NCBI RefSeq assembly: GCF_004117055.1 | Contig: NZ_CP026363.1 | Location: 2,224,001-2,288,000, forward strand | Length of the DNA stretch: 64,000 nucleotides | Source of the DNA: Brevibacillus agri | GTDB lineage: Bacteria; Bacillota; Bacilli; Brevibacillales; Brevibacillaceae | Direction of reading: 5' to 3' | Program-made: the position numbers and the translations under genes | Shown here: in pieces, positions 1-8,500 of the stretch | Layout: every line of letters starts with the position of its first letter | Position numbering within the stretch: position 1 is the first letter of the stretch | Notes under the pieces: generated by a model | The model's database searches: none | Told to the model about the DNA's origin: nothing | What the model saw: only the letters and a program-made list of their open reading frames with translations

Positions 1-155
1 AGCAACTGAAGGAATTGCATATCAAACTGAAAAGGATGATAGAGCCGGAGACAGACAGCTTGCGCTTCTATCGGCTGGGTGCTAATTGGAAGGGGAAGGT
101 CGAACACGTCGGTGCCAAACAAGGGTATGATCCGGAAGGGTTTTTGATGATTTAG
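1..155 (+). CDS. cas2: Cas2, CRISPR adaptation protein (3' end only)
   Basis: The window opens inside a coding frame (codons from position 3) that ends at TAG 153-155. The last 50 residues read as the C-terminal part of Cas2, including the family pattern DSLRFYRLG followed by a short strand (KVEHVGAKQGYD). Cas2 forms the Cas1-Cas2 spacer integration complex. The gene lies just before a leader and a 32-nt repeat of type I-C appearance, so the rest of a type I-C cas operon is expected to the left of the window. Start and N-terminal half are outside. The identification rests on a short segment but is supported by the context. Confidence 0.8.
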   Translation, partial: QLKELHIKLKRMIEPETDSLRFYRLGANWKGKVEHVGAKQGYDPEGFLMI

Positions 156-340
156 CAGTGGATTTTGCATTTGCGAACCCAAGGCTCACAGCGATTTTCA
201 GGGAGGTTCGCAAATGCCTGCTGTTGCTGGGATTTGGGGGAGTTTGGGCATACGTCGCTGCGTATTATACGACCGTACAAACGAGGTTCGCGGAAATCGC
301 GTGAAATCCCCAGTCGGGACAAGGCTTTCTAGGTAGTACA
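156..340 (+). promoter_or_regulatory. CRISPR leader with inverted repeat
   Basis: This non-coding stretch lies between the cas2 stop and the first repeat. It contains a perfect 12-bp inverted repeat (CATTTGCGAACC at 168-179 and GGTTCGCAAATG at 205-216). A TTTGCGAACC motif next to cas2 is, from memory, typical of Firmicute type I-C leaders. The leader would carry the array promoter and the signals for spacer integration. Confidence 0.65.
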
Positions 341-372
341 GTCGCCTGTCGCAGGCAGGCGTGAATGGAAAC
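341..372 (+). CRISPR. Single type I-C-like CRISPR repeat, no array
   Basis: A 32-nt unit beginning GTCGCCTG and ending GTGAATGGAAAC has the architecture of type I-C repeats: 5' GTCGC, an internal palindrome (CGCCTG at 343-348 pairs with CAGGCG at 356-361), and a 3' end close to GTGGATTGAAAC. No second copy follows at the expected distance of about 66 nt or anywhere to 2300. Only the leader-proximal repeat is therefore left. Either the array was deleted behind it or it has no spacers. Confidence 0.7.
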
Positions 373-1029
373 ATCTCATGAAGAGCCAAGTATACGAAAA
401 ACAAGAAGAATGCCTTCCTGGTCAGGAGTTGGCGATCACAGGAACTTCAATAGGCTGGGGTAGATAGGGTTCGACTACCGTCTATCCCGGTGCTAACCAA
501 TGAATGTCGACCCCGTGCCCGCTTCTGGGTTTTTGCGGATCTGAAAGCTGCGGGAGCTGTTGGAACAAATGCGTCAGGAAGTCGTTCAGCGGCAGATAGC
601 TGCGCTGGCCTTTGCTTCACGAGCCATATTGACACACCCCGATCGTGGTCTTGGTTCCTCGACGATTTCAACTACACCCGCAGGCCATCGTTCCATCTAG
701 GGCAGCCAGCTTTTCCCTGGCGCTCTGGTGCTCCGCACTATAGCGCTTCGTCATCTCTTCCTGTTGCAAAAATTCACCGAACCTGGTGACCAGTGACGGC
801 CAGTCCGACCAGACGGCGTGCTCCTCACGAGGTCCCGGACCCGTTCTGCATAGAAATTCGCCCATCATCATTCACCGCCATTCTTTATTGGATCGGCCTT
901 GAGCCGGCGACTTCAACTATACTGTCCGCAATGCTCCCGCAAAGGCTTCCTCATCTCAAGACCGTTCCCTAACCTCTGAGTATAGCATTTTCAAAATTTC
1001 ACGCGTGTCCAATATCGAGATAACGCAGC
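373..1029. other. Decayed sequence, no confident gene
   Basis: No convincing gene is seen here. Two short minus-strand frames exist (668-871 and, overlapping it by 4 nt, 447-671). The upstream one begins at ATG 871 behind a GGCGGTGA that could be a ribosome binding site. Their products (67 and 74 residues) are not recognised and the second has low-complexity, basic composition. They could be fragments of a lost gene. The stretch lies where the CRISPR spacers would normally be. Confidence 0.4.
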
Positions 1030-1347
1030 AATTTTTTACAGAGAGAATGTCGGAACAACCCAAATTGTAAACGAGATTCTTGAACGGTTTGGGGGCGTTG
1101 ATATTTGGGTAAACAACGTTGGCGCCTCTCCTGCTCCAATCGGCGGAGCGCTCGCGCAAAGCGATGCGGATTGGCAGTTGGTATTCGAGACGAATTTGTT
1201 CGCGGCTGTCCGGCTAGATCGGGGATTATTGCCGTCAATGCTTAAACAAGGCCATGGAGTGATCGTTATCGGGGTAGAGCATACAATTGACGAAGGAGTT
1301 GTTCGAACCATCTACATTCTTTGCCAAAAAGAAGGGGTATCCCAAAA
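1030..1347 (+). pseudogene. SDR-family dehydrogenase remnant
   Basis: The plus strand from about 1054 encodes a segment typical of short-chain dehydrogenases: GGVDIWVNNVGA (cofactor-binding NNxG region), then DADWQLVFETNLFAAVRL and LLPSMLKQGHGVIV. The Rossmann glycine motif upstream is missing. The catalytic YxxxK region is also missing, because after GVIVIG the frame jumps to a C-terminal SDR ending (TIDEGVVRTI, cf. the usual IDGGVVRT). This is therefore an oxidoreductase gene with a lost 5' end and an internal deletion. It runs into the NTF2-like remnant that follows. Confidence 0.65.
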
Positions 1348-1730
1348 ATGAATGGACAATTACCAGAAGCGATTGAAACGTACTTTCAGGCATCCAACTC
1401 TTATGATAGCAATCTGCTTGCCAAGTGCTTTACAGAAGATGCCATACTCTATGATGAAGGATTGGCCTGTCACGTCCACGGCTCCTCGGTTATCGAATTG
1501 CATATTGTTGACATAAATAAGAACTTGCTGATTCAAACAGATGTGGCAAATGCCGTAGAAAAAATGGGGAAACGGTTGTCACTGCAACAATTTCCGGAAA
1601 CTTTGACGGAAGCCCACTGGCGCTTGATTACTATTCACCGTGAAACACCAGAAGATTGCCAAGCGAAAAATCGGTTCGGCAGGTAGGCTGTGGATTCGAT
1701 ACCACCATTCTATCGGAGGGTTTTGAAAAT
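1348..1730 (+). pseudogene. NTF2/SnoaL-like protein, frameshifted
   Basis: From ATG 1348 the frame begins MNGQLPEAIETYFQASNSYD and continues with FTEDAILYDEG, the usual opening of small SnoaL/NTF2-fold proteins. Around 1560 the sensible reading moves to another frame (NGETVVTATISGNFDGSP). Around 1637 it moves again (FTVKHQKIAK). At least two frameshifts are thus visible and the open frame ending at 1686 encodes a scrambled C-terminus. SDR and NTF2-like genes are often paired, so this and the preceding remnant were probably one operon. Confidence 0.6.
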
Positions 1731-1814
1731 GGCTCTCCTTGGAGGTTCATGGTACAATGGCACAGGCAGCGATATGAGAAGACGCCGTAAACGATAAGGA
1801 AATGAGGAAACAGC

Positions 1815-2006
1815 GTGTTTTTTGTACTGTTATTGCCAATTGGGTTCATTGCCGTTTTCATTGCGATTGTGATGGCGTTCGTAGGGATGCGAAAGGATGC
1901 CCAGCAGAAGAAGGATGAAGCCAAACGCATTTTTAAGCGCATGAACATCATTGCCGCGATTGGATTTGCTTGCATTGCACTTGGCCTTTTTGGCCCGAGC
2001 GGGTAA
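1815..2006 (+). CDS. Small two-helix membrane protein
   Basis: A 63-residue protein starts at GTG 1815 behind GGAAATGAGGAAA. Two hydrophobic segments (about residues 2-24 and 44-60) flank a basic, polar loop (RKDAQQKKDEAKRIFKR), so both ends probably lie on one side of the membrane. The family is not recognised. It stands alone upstream of the Wadjet operon in a region of decayed genes and may itself be a remnant or a real short gene. Confidence 0.45.
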   Translation: MFFVLLLPIGFIAVFIAIVMAFVGMRKDAQQKKDEAKRIFKRMNIIAAIGFACIALGLFGPSG

Positions 2007-2283
2007 AAGGAATCGATGGACAGGTCGGATTCGGGCAAAGAGGCGGGAGAGATCACGGCTTTTATCGCTAAAAATTAGGCTGAACGGAAAAAACGATTAT
2101 GTTCGAGCAGTTCTGCGAGAGAGCGTAAAAAGTTTTGTGTATGAACCTCACCGCTGTAAAAAGACTTTTCCCTCACTCAAACGCTCTTTTCCCCTAGAAG
2201 CAAAAGAAAAACACCCCCCCCAAAAAAAATCCTGCCTCTCCTTGTTCCCTTGCCCTATAATATAAAAAGGGTGATTTCATTCT
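2007..2283 (+). promoter_or_regulatory. Intergenic region with putative jet operon promoter
   Basis: The 277-bp gap holds a perfect -10 box TATAAT at 2256-2261, 22 nt before the jetD start, with only a weak -35 candidate (TGCCTC, 2233-2238). A C-run followed by an A-run lies at about 2212-2229. No ORF is supported. Confidence 0.45.
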
Positions 2284-3336
2284 ATGTACGATACATTTAT
2301 CAAGCATCTAAAGTCCTATAAAAGCACAAAAATATCCCTCGGCCAGTTTGAAACATGGGCTGATCCGCAGACAACGTACCCGCAATTTCACCGAGCCATG
2401 CAAACATTGCTCGACAACCAGATCCTCATCCCCGTTCGAAGTTCCGGGACGAACGCCAAAAATCCGCCACTCCCTATGGCTTACCGCATCCAGAAATCCG
2501 TCCTTTCTCAGCCGATCAAGCAAGCAATAAAACAAGCACAGTTGTGCTTTCATCCGAGTATCAGGCTGGACGTCTATTTTCGGCTTGCTGAATCCAGATG
2601 GAGCAAAGATTTGCCGTACATCCAGCAAGTGCATGACTACCTCACGCAACGGGGATTTCCGCAGAGCGAAGCGACGGCACCTGAGCGTTCCTTTCACTTG
2701 GTCGGGGACGAAAAGTGGATCGATGAGAAAGGAGGGCGCAAGCTGCTGGAGGCGATCGGCGTGTGGGAGCAGTTGAAGGTTACAGCTATGCCCGATCCGC
2801 TTATGTTTGCGGTCCATCTGCAACAGGTAGGAGAACAACAGGGTATCTATCGGCACTTGATCGTCGAGAATAAAACCACTTACTATGCGATATTGCCCAT
2901 CCTGTCTTCGCTTCCCTATGCGACTTTGATTTATGGAGCCGGTTGGAAGGTTGTTTCCGGAATTGACGGCCTTTCAGAGCAGTTGGGAGTGGGGCGGGAT
3001 GCGCGTCATCAGTTCGAATATTTTGGCGACCTCGATCATGAAGGTTTGGCGATCTGGCACGCGCTTTCTCAAAAATGCGGGGCCGTGCCGGCAGTTGAAC
3101 TGTATCGGGCATTGTTGCGACAGCAAGCATCCACCGGAAAAGGAGGGCAGCGGGTGAACGGAAACGCGATTGAACAGTTCATCTCGTTCTTTTCGGAAGA
3201 AGAAAGAACGCAGGTTTCGGCCTTGTTGAAAAACAAAGAGTATGTGCCGCAAGAAGCGATCCCGGCAGAAGCGCTGCGAAACAGGCTGCTTGATTCGGCA
3301 GCAGAGAGAAGGGAGGAGAAAGGGAGTGGAGCATGA
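2284..3336 (+). CDS. jetD: Wadjet nuclease subunit JetD
   Basis: This 350-residue protein is the JetD (DUF3322/DUF2220-type) subunit, the Topo VI/TOPRIM-like nuclease that cuts circular plasmid DNA after the SMC motor has extruded it. The N-terminal half is a DNA- or complex-binding region. The TOPRIM fold follows, with the conserved glutamate in LIVENKTTY (about E195) and the DxD pair in YFGDLDHEGL (about D249 and D251). It starts at ATG 2284 with AAGGG upstream. The gene is first in a four-gene operon and its 3' end overlaps jetA by 11 nt. A jetD-A-B-C order is consistent with type II Wadjet; the type call is inferred from gene order and sizes. Confidence 0.88.
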   Translation: MYDTFIKHLKSYKSTKISLGQFETWADPQTTYPQFHRAMQTLLDNQILIPVRSSGTNAKNPPLPMAYRIQKSVLSQPIKQAIKQAQLCFHPSIRLDVYFRLAESRWSKDLPYIQQVHDYLTQRGFPQSEATAPERSFHLVGDEKWIDEKGGRKLLEAIGVWEQLKVTAMPDPLMFAVHLQQVGEQQGIYRHLIVENKTTYYAILPILSSLPYATLIYGAGWKVVSGIDGLSEQLGVGRDARHQFEYFGDLDHEGLAIWHALSQKCGAVPAVELYRALLRQQASTGKGGQRVNGNAIEQFISFFSEEERTQVSALLKNKEYVPQEAIPAEALRNRLLDSAAERREEKGSGA

Positions 3337-4828
3337 AAGGCTGGAAAGTGTGCTGGAGGACTACAAGGAGCGCATCCAGCGTCTTGCGTTGTTTGATCCT
3401 TTGCACAAGCTGGATGCCAAGCGGGAAAAAGATCGGCAAGAGCGGCCTATCGATATGTTTGGACTGGGGTTGTTAGCTCTGCTGTTCTTTTTTGAAAATA
3501 TGTTAATCCGCAACAAAAAGACCGGGGTGCAAGAGCTTGCCGCCTTTCTCATGCAGATGAACCAGGAGGAGATCGACCTCGAGGATGAGGGATTTGAAAA
3601 GATCGCCCGAACGATTATTGAGACGTTCCGGCCCGCCAGTGGCAAACGCAACCACCGGAGCTTTTATAACTGGGAGACACGGCAGATGGACAAGGTGGAG
3701 TTTTCGATTTTGAAAGCAGAGCGGGGAGATATAGCGGCCAACAAGCAGTATTATTCCCTCGATGAAGACGGGCTAGAGCTGGTTTTTGCCACAAAGGAGT
3801 TTTTCCGGGAGTTTCATTTGTCGATTAATCAATTGCTATTGAGAAAACAGTTGGAAAAAGGTGAGTTCGGAGGAGCGCTGCGGCAAATCAGCGAGATGCG
3901 GATCGATGTGGAAGCTTTGCAGGAACGCATGGTGCGGATGAAGCATGAAGTGCAGCGCAACATTATTTCGGAAGAGACGTATGTGCGCTACAAGCAAGTC
4001 ATTGAAGACATCCATCTGCGTCTTGCGAGAGAACATGAAGAGTTTCACGAACTGCAAGGGTTTGTCGATGAAACGAAAGAGCGGCTTCTGTATGAGCGCA
4101 AAGGAGAAAAAGAACACCGGGCGTATGAATATATTTTACGCATTGATCGGGAACTAGGAGAGGTGCACTTTGCCCATACGGAACTGTTGAAAGACAGCAT
4201 CGTGCTGAAAACGACAGCTCTCCAGGCGGCACAGGAGACGCTATACCATGTGGCTTTGCAATCTTTCAATTTTGACCAGGAAATCGTCGCTCGCCTGATC
4301 GCTTCCCCTCTGCCTCTGACCGCGACGAGAACATTGCTTGCGCCGTTTCTTTCCCTGGAGCAACATACAGGCTGGTCGCCGCTGGCTGTGTTTGAAAAAC
4401 AGCGGGTAGGGGGCGAACTCGAGGAAGAAGGTCAGGGCGATTTTGAAGAGGTAACCGATGAAGCGGAACAGGAGCAGACGATCGTCCAGCAGCAAAACTT
4501 TGGAAAAATCATGCGCTATGTCCTCACTGTTCTCGATGAACAAGGAGAGGCTACGATTTCGCAGGTTGCCCGGCATATGCGGGAAAATGGGCATGAACAT
4601 TGGCTGCAGCATCGGTCCTTTTATGATTTCTGGTTGCTCGTACATCAGCGTTCCCCGTTGCAAAAGGCGCACGAAGAGGAAGACCATCACTTGCTGGGGG
4701 AAGTGCTCGCCCTGCTGCAGCCTGGACAGCGCATCGAGGTGATTGAGCTAGAGGAACGCTTGCAGCTTACGAAGCGATTTGAAATACAAGATATGAAGGT
4801 ATGCAGAAAGGAGAGTTCCCATGTATGA
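3326..4828 (+). CDS. jetA: Wadjet subunit JetA (kleisin-like)
   Basis: This 500-residue protein starts at GTG 3326, chosen because GGGAGGAGAAAGGGA stands directly before it; the open frame extends further upstream but inside jetD. JetA is the kleisin (MukF/ScpA-like) subunit that bridges the SMC heads. The protein is largely helical and charged, with coiled-coil-like stretches around residues 180-290 and an acidic linker around 370-390 (EEEGQGDFEEVTDEAEQEQ). A winged-helix-like end follows. Length fits the roughly 480-510 residues usual for Firmicute type II JetA. Its 3' end overlaps jetB by 8 nt, indicating translational coupling. Confidence 0.82.
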   Translation: MEHERLESVLEDYKERIQRLALFDPLHKLDAKREKDRQERPIDMFGLGLLALLFFFENMLIRNKKTGVQELAAFLMQMNQEEIDLEDEGFEKIARTIIETFRPASGKRNHRSFYNWETRQMDKVEFSILKAERGDIAANKQYYSLDEDGLELVFATKEFFREFHLSINQLLLRKQLEKGEFGGALRQISEMRIDVEALQERMVRMKHEVQRNIISEETYVRYKQVIEDIHLRLAREHEEFHELQGFVDETKERLLYERKGEKEHRAYEYILRIDRELGEVHFAHTELLKDSIVLKTTALQAAQETLYHVALQSFNFDQEIVARLIASPLPLTATRTLLAPFLSLEQHTGWSPLAVFEKQRVGGELEEEGQGDFEEVTDEAEQEQTIVQQQNFGKIMRYVLTVLDEQGEATISQVARHMRENGHEHWLQHRSFYDFWLLVHQRSPLQKAHEEEDHHLLGEVLALLQPGQRIEVIELEERLQLTKRFEIQDMKVCRKESSHV

Positions 4829-5552
4829 CAACGAGCAGGTTCTGACGGCCTTTCGCATCTATTCTCAACTTAGCCGGGACGGACAGGCAGATACGGAAAG
4901 CATGAGAATGTATGTGGGCAATGACGTAATCAGAGGGCTGGTGGAGCAGTTCGCACGCGAAGTGGATTGTGCCGTCATTCCTGCGGGGGACAAGCTGTAC
5001 ATGGTTCCGCTCGCGGTAAGCTCTCCGTTCCATTTGAAAAATGCTTCGCTGAAAAAAGAATACTTGCCCGCCAAAGCCAAGAACATTGATTTGTACATGA
5101 TGTACGTAGCTATCCTCATTCTGTTTGGCGAGTTTTACGACAGCTACCACTCAACGGAAATGACGAGAGATTTTATCACCTTGGGAAGCTGGTTGGAAAG
5201 CATCGACGCCCGTATCCAGACGTTGAAGGAACATGGTCCGGAGCGCTTGCAAGCACTTGACGCCGAGTATGAATATAACTGGAGTCTGCTGGTGGAGAAA
5301 TGGGAGGCCATTGATGACTTACGTGAGTCTTCCAGGCAGCAGGATGGACGGACGAACAGCCGCCTGGGCTTTTTGTCTATCGTCCAAAATTTTTTGCGAG
5401 AACAAGGTCTGATCGCGGATCTAGGGAACCAGGAGCTGACGCTCACGGAAAAAGCCAAGACGATTATTCAGCGCTACTACATGGACGTGGATTACAATCG
5501 GGGAATTCTGGACTTCATTTCCGGGCAGGAGAAGCAGAAGGAGGGAGCGTAA
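4821..5552 (+). CDS. jetB: Wadjet subunit JetB (DUF6063-like)
   Basis: This 243-residue protein starts at ATG 4821 behind GAAAGGAGAG and overlaps jetA by 8 nt. JetB is the KITE (MukE-like, tandem winged-helix) subunit that binds the JetA kleisin and DNA. The sequence is mostly helical with a C-terminal winged-helix-like region (LGFLSIVQNFLREQGLIAD). It is assigned by position between jetA and jetC and by size. It ends at TAA 5550-5552, directly followed by the jetC ATG, so all four genes form one transcription unit. Confidence 0.82.
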   Translation: MYDNEQVLTAFRIYSQLSRDGQADTESMRMYVGNDVIRGLVEQFAREVDCAVIPAGDKLYMVPLAVSSPFHLKNASLKKEYLPAKAKNIDLYMMYVAILILFGEFYDSYHSTEMTRDFITLGSWLESIDARIQTLKEHGPERLQALDAEYEYNWSLLVEKWEAIDDLRESSRQQDGRTNSRLGFLSIVQNFLREQGLIADLGNQELTLTEKAKTIIQRYYMDVDYNRGILDFISGQEKQKEGA

Positions 5553-8500
5553 ATGCCTGTCATTTCCAAAATTCGCTTTACCAATGTGATCTATGAGGGA
5601 GGAAGCAAGCGCTATAATGATGAGCTGTTCGTGTTTGACGGGCATAACGGCGCGATTTTGCTTGAAAATGGCGGAGGGAAAACCGTCTTCATCCAGACGG
5701 CCCTGCAAACCGTGCTGCCGCATCAAGAGCTGGCGGGACGCAAAATCAGGGAGACGTTATCGCTGGCAGGCACTCCTGCTCATATTGCTATTGAATGGAT
5801 TATCAACGACTCTCCTCGCCGTTACGCTTTGACCGCTGTCAGCTTGTTTTTGCACAACAACGACCTCGATTCGCTGCGCTATGTGTATGAATATGAAGAG
5901 GGGAATCCGCATGCGATCGATGAGCTTCCTTTTTCCAGAGAAGGGGCGTTTGGGAAAAAGCGACCGGCAGATAAAGGAGAAATGCAGGAATACTACACGC
6001 AGATGAGTTCTCGGCATATGAACGCGCGTACGTTTGCGACGATCAGGGAGTATCATGCCTATCTGGAAGAACACTTTCAGTTGATTCCCGCCGAATGGCG
6101 TAAAGTAGCGACGATAAACGGTGCGGAAGGCGGCGTGGAGATTTTTTTTGACGACTGCAAGACGACGGACCAATTGGTGTCGCAGTTGTTGATCCCTACG
6201 GTGGAAGAGGCAATCAGCGGCAACAATGGTCAGGCTTTTGCGGAAATTTTTGAAAAACAGCGAGAGCAGTTCAAGCAAAGCAAGCAGCTCCGCATGCAAA
6301 TCCAGGAGTGTCAACTGCTGGAAAGGTCCGTGCAGCAGTATAAACAAGTGTTTGCCACGTATCAGGAATCGAGAGAGTTGCTGGAACGGGAAAAGGAATG
6401 GACGAAGGCACTGTTTCAGCACGCCCGGAACGAACTCTTGCTGGTAACAGCGGAAGCCGAGAAAATCGCAGGGCAACTTTCCGAATTGCAGAGAAAAAAG
6501 CATACTTTAAACTGGAAAAAGGCATCCCGGGATATTGCAGCCCAGGAAGCAGTCGTGAAGCAATACGGTGCCGAATGGCGCGAGGAATCGCGCAAGCTTG
6601 AAAAAATGACGCTGGAAGCCGAAAGGGCGGAACGCCACCAGTACACCCTGGAATATGCCAAATACCAGTCGCAAAAGCAAGTGGCCGAAGAAAAGCTGAC
6701 ATTGGCCGAATCCCAGATTGCGAGGCTGGATGAAGAACAGGACGTTTCCCAGATCAAAGAAGCGCTTGGGCGCACGAACAGAGAAATTCGCGGGTACTAC
6801 GACCAGGCGGAAAAAGAATGGAAACAGCAGGAGAGCATGATCCGCAGCCAACTGGACAGTGTGCTCCAGCAAAAAAAGGCCAAACGAAACGAAAGCGAAC
6901 AAGAGCGGGAACGTCTCGAGGCAAATAAGAACAAGCAAGCGGCCTTGCGAGAGCGGATGGAAGGTGCGTCCAAAGAGCAGCAGAGAATTGCCGGAAATAT
7001 TTTGAGCAATCCACTTCGCGAAACGGTCGAAGAATTCATTCCTGTCTGGCAGGAAGAGCTGAGGAAAAATCAGGAGAACCAAAGCCTTTACCAACAGCAC
7101 ATCAAAGAGTGCGAGGAGCAGCAGGCCAAGCTGGAAAGCAGGCTGGAGGAAACTCGCAAGGAGCTTATGGCCTGGCAAGAGCAAGCGAACCAATGGATAT
7201 TGCGGTGTACGGAAGCCGAGAAGCAGCAAAAAAGCGTCCTGACAAGCTTGATCGAGCACATCCCCAAGCTGTCCTACCTGGATTCGCTCTACACCAGACA
7301 GGAGAGCGTAACCCAAACGGTAATGGACAAGGTCGCGATTTTGGAGAAGGAAAAAGAAGAGGCATTTTCGCGGGAGCGACAAGTGACAAGGCTGAGCGAT
7401 GAATACGCTGAAAGCGGCGTGTATGCGGCCGATCCCGAATTGGCCGCGCTCGTCGTCAGATGGAGTGAGTCGTTTCACTATTTGGAGACTGGACCGCAGT
7501 TTCTCCAAGAGGTGCTGCAACGTGGAGAGATCGCTCTGGAAGCTCTCACTGCCCGCTTCCCTTATTGGGCAGCAGCCTTGATTACTACCGAACAGGAAAT
7601 CGAACAACTGGCAGCGAGGCTGCAAAAGCATGCCGACCAGCTCCGCAGTCCTGTCATCCTCCTTTCCTTGCAGGAAGCGCGCAAATGGCTGGAAGCAGGC
7701 GAAGAGTATGCATTCTCTTACCGCCAAATCGTCCCGAGCCATTGGCAGGACAATCTGGATCACGAACGGTTTGAGAAGTGGAAGCGGGAGTTGCAAGAAA
7801 AAGCGGCTGCAGTTATTCAAGCGCGCAAAGACAAGGAAACCGAGTACCAGAAGCTGTACCAGTTGAAAAGCGAGCTGCTCTGTTTTTACGCAGACTATCC
7901 GCAGGCACGGTACGCAGACTGGACGCGGCAGCGGGACGAATGCCAGGCGCAAAAAGAACGATGCCAGAAGGACATCGCGAATCATACGGAACAAATCAAG
8001 AAGATCGAACAAGAAAGGAAGCATTATACGGAGAAGCTGTCCGAAGAAAAAGGACTGGAGCAGACTTTGGGCTATCGTTTGCAAGAGGCGAACCAGTATA
8101 TGCTGCAGAAAAAAGTATGGGAGGAGGCAAAAAGACAAGAGGATGAGCTCGTGCGCGAGGCGGAACTGCTGAAGCAAAACTTGCAGGCCCTGGACAGGGC
8201 GTTGAAAACGCTGGAGGCGCAAGAGCAAGAACTGCAGGAAGAGCGGGAAGAGAAGACCACGGCCCTGGCACATCTTCGCGGGGAATGGCTCTATGAACAG
8301 GTGAGAGAGTTCCCGCCGGCCACTCCCCGGTTCTCCTTCGAAAGGTTGCGTGCCGAGCGAGAGCAATTGACAGATAGGTTGCGGGAGCGGCAAGCGAGCC
8401 GGGCAGAATTAGAGAGGGAGGCCGAGCGTCTGGCGAAGGAGATCGAAGCGAATCAGCGCGGAATGAATCTGGTGCTGGCGAAGCTGGATCAGCCGCTGGA

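Noticed and set aside
373..1030. Further CRISPR repeats
   Set aside because: No unit resembling the 32-nt repeat, even degenerate, was found after position 372.
2212..2229. C-run followed by A-run as a phase-variation switch for the jet operon
   Set aside because: It lies outside the coding region and upstream of the -10 box with no clear promoter-spacing effect; no evidence of variability.
6507..8393. 628-codon minus-strand frame
   Set aside because: Antisense to the coiled-coil part of jetC; composition (Leu/Phe-rich without pattern) is the mirror of Gln/Glu/Lys codons and it has no ribosome binding site.
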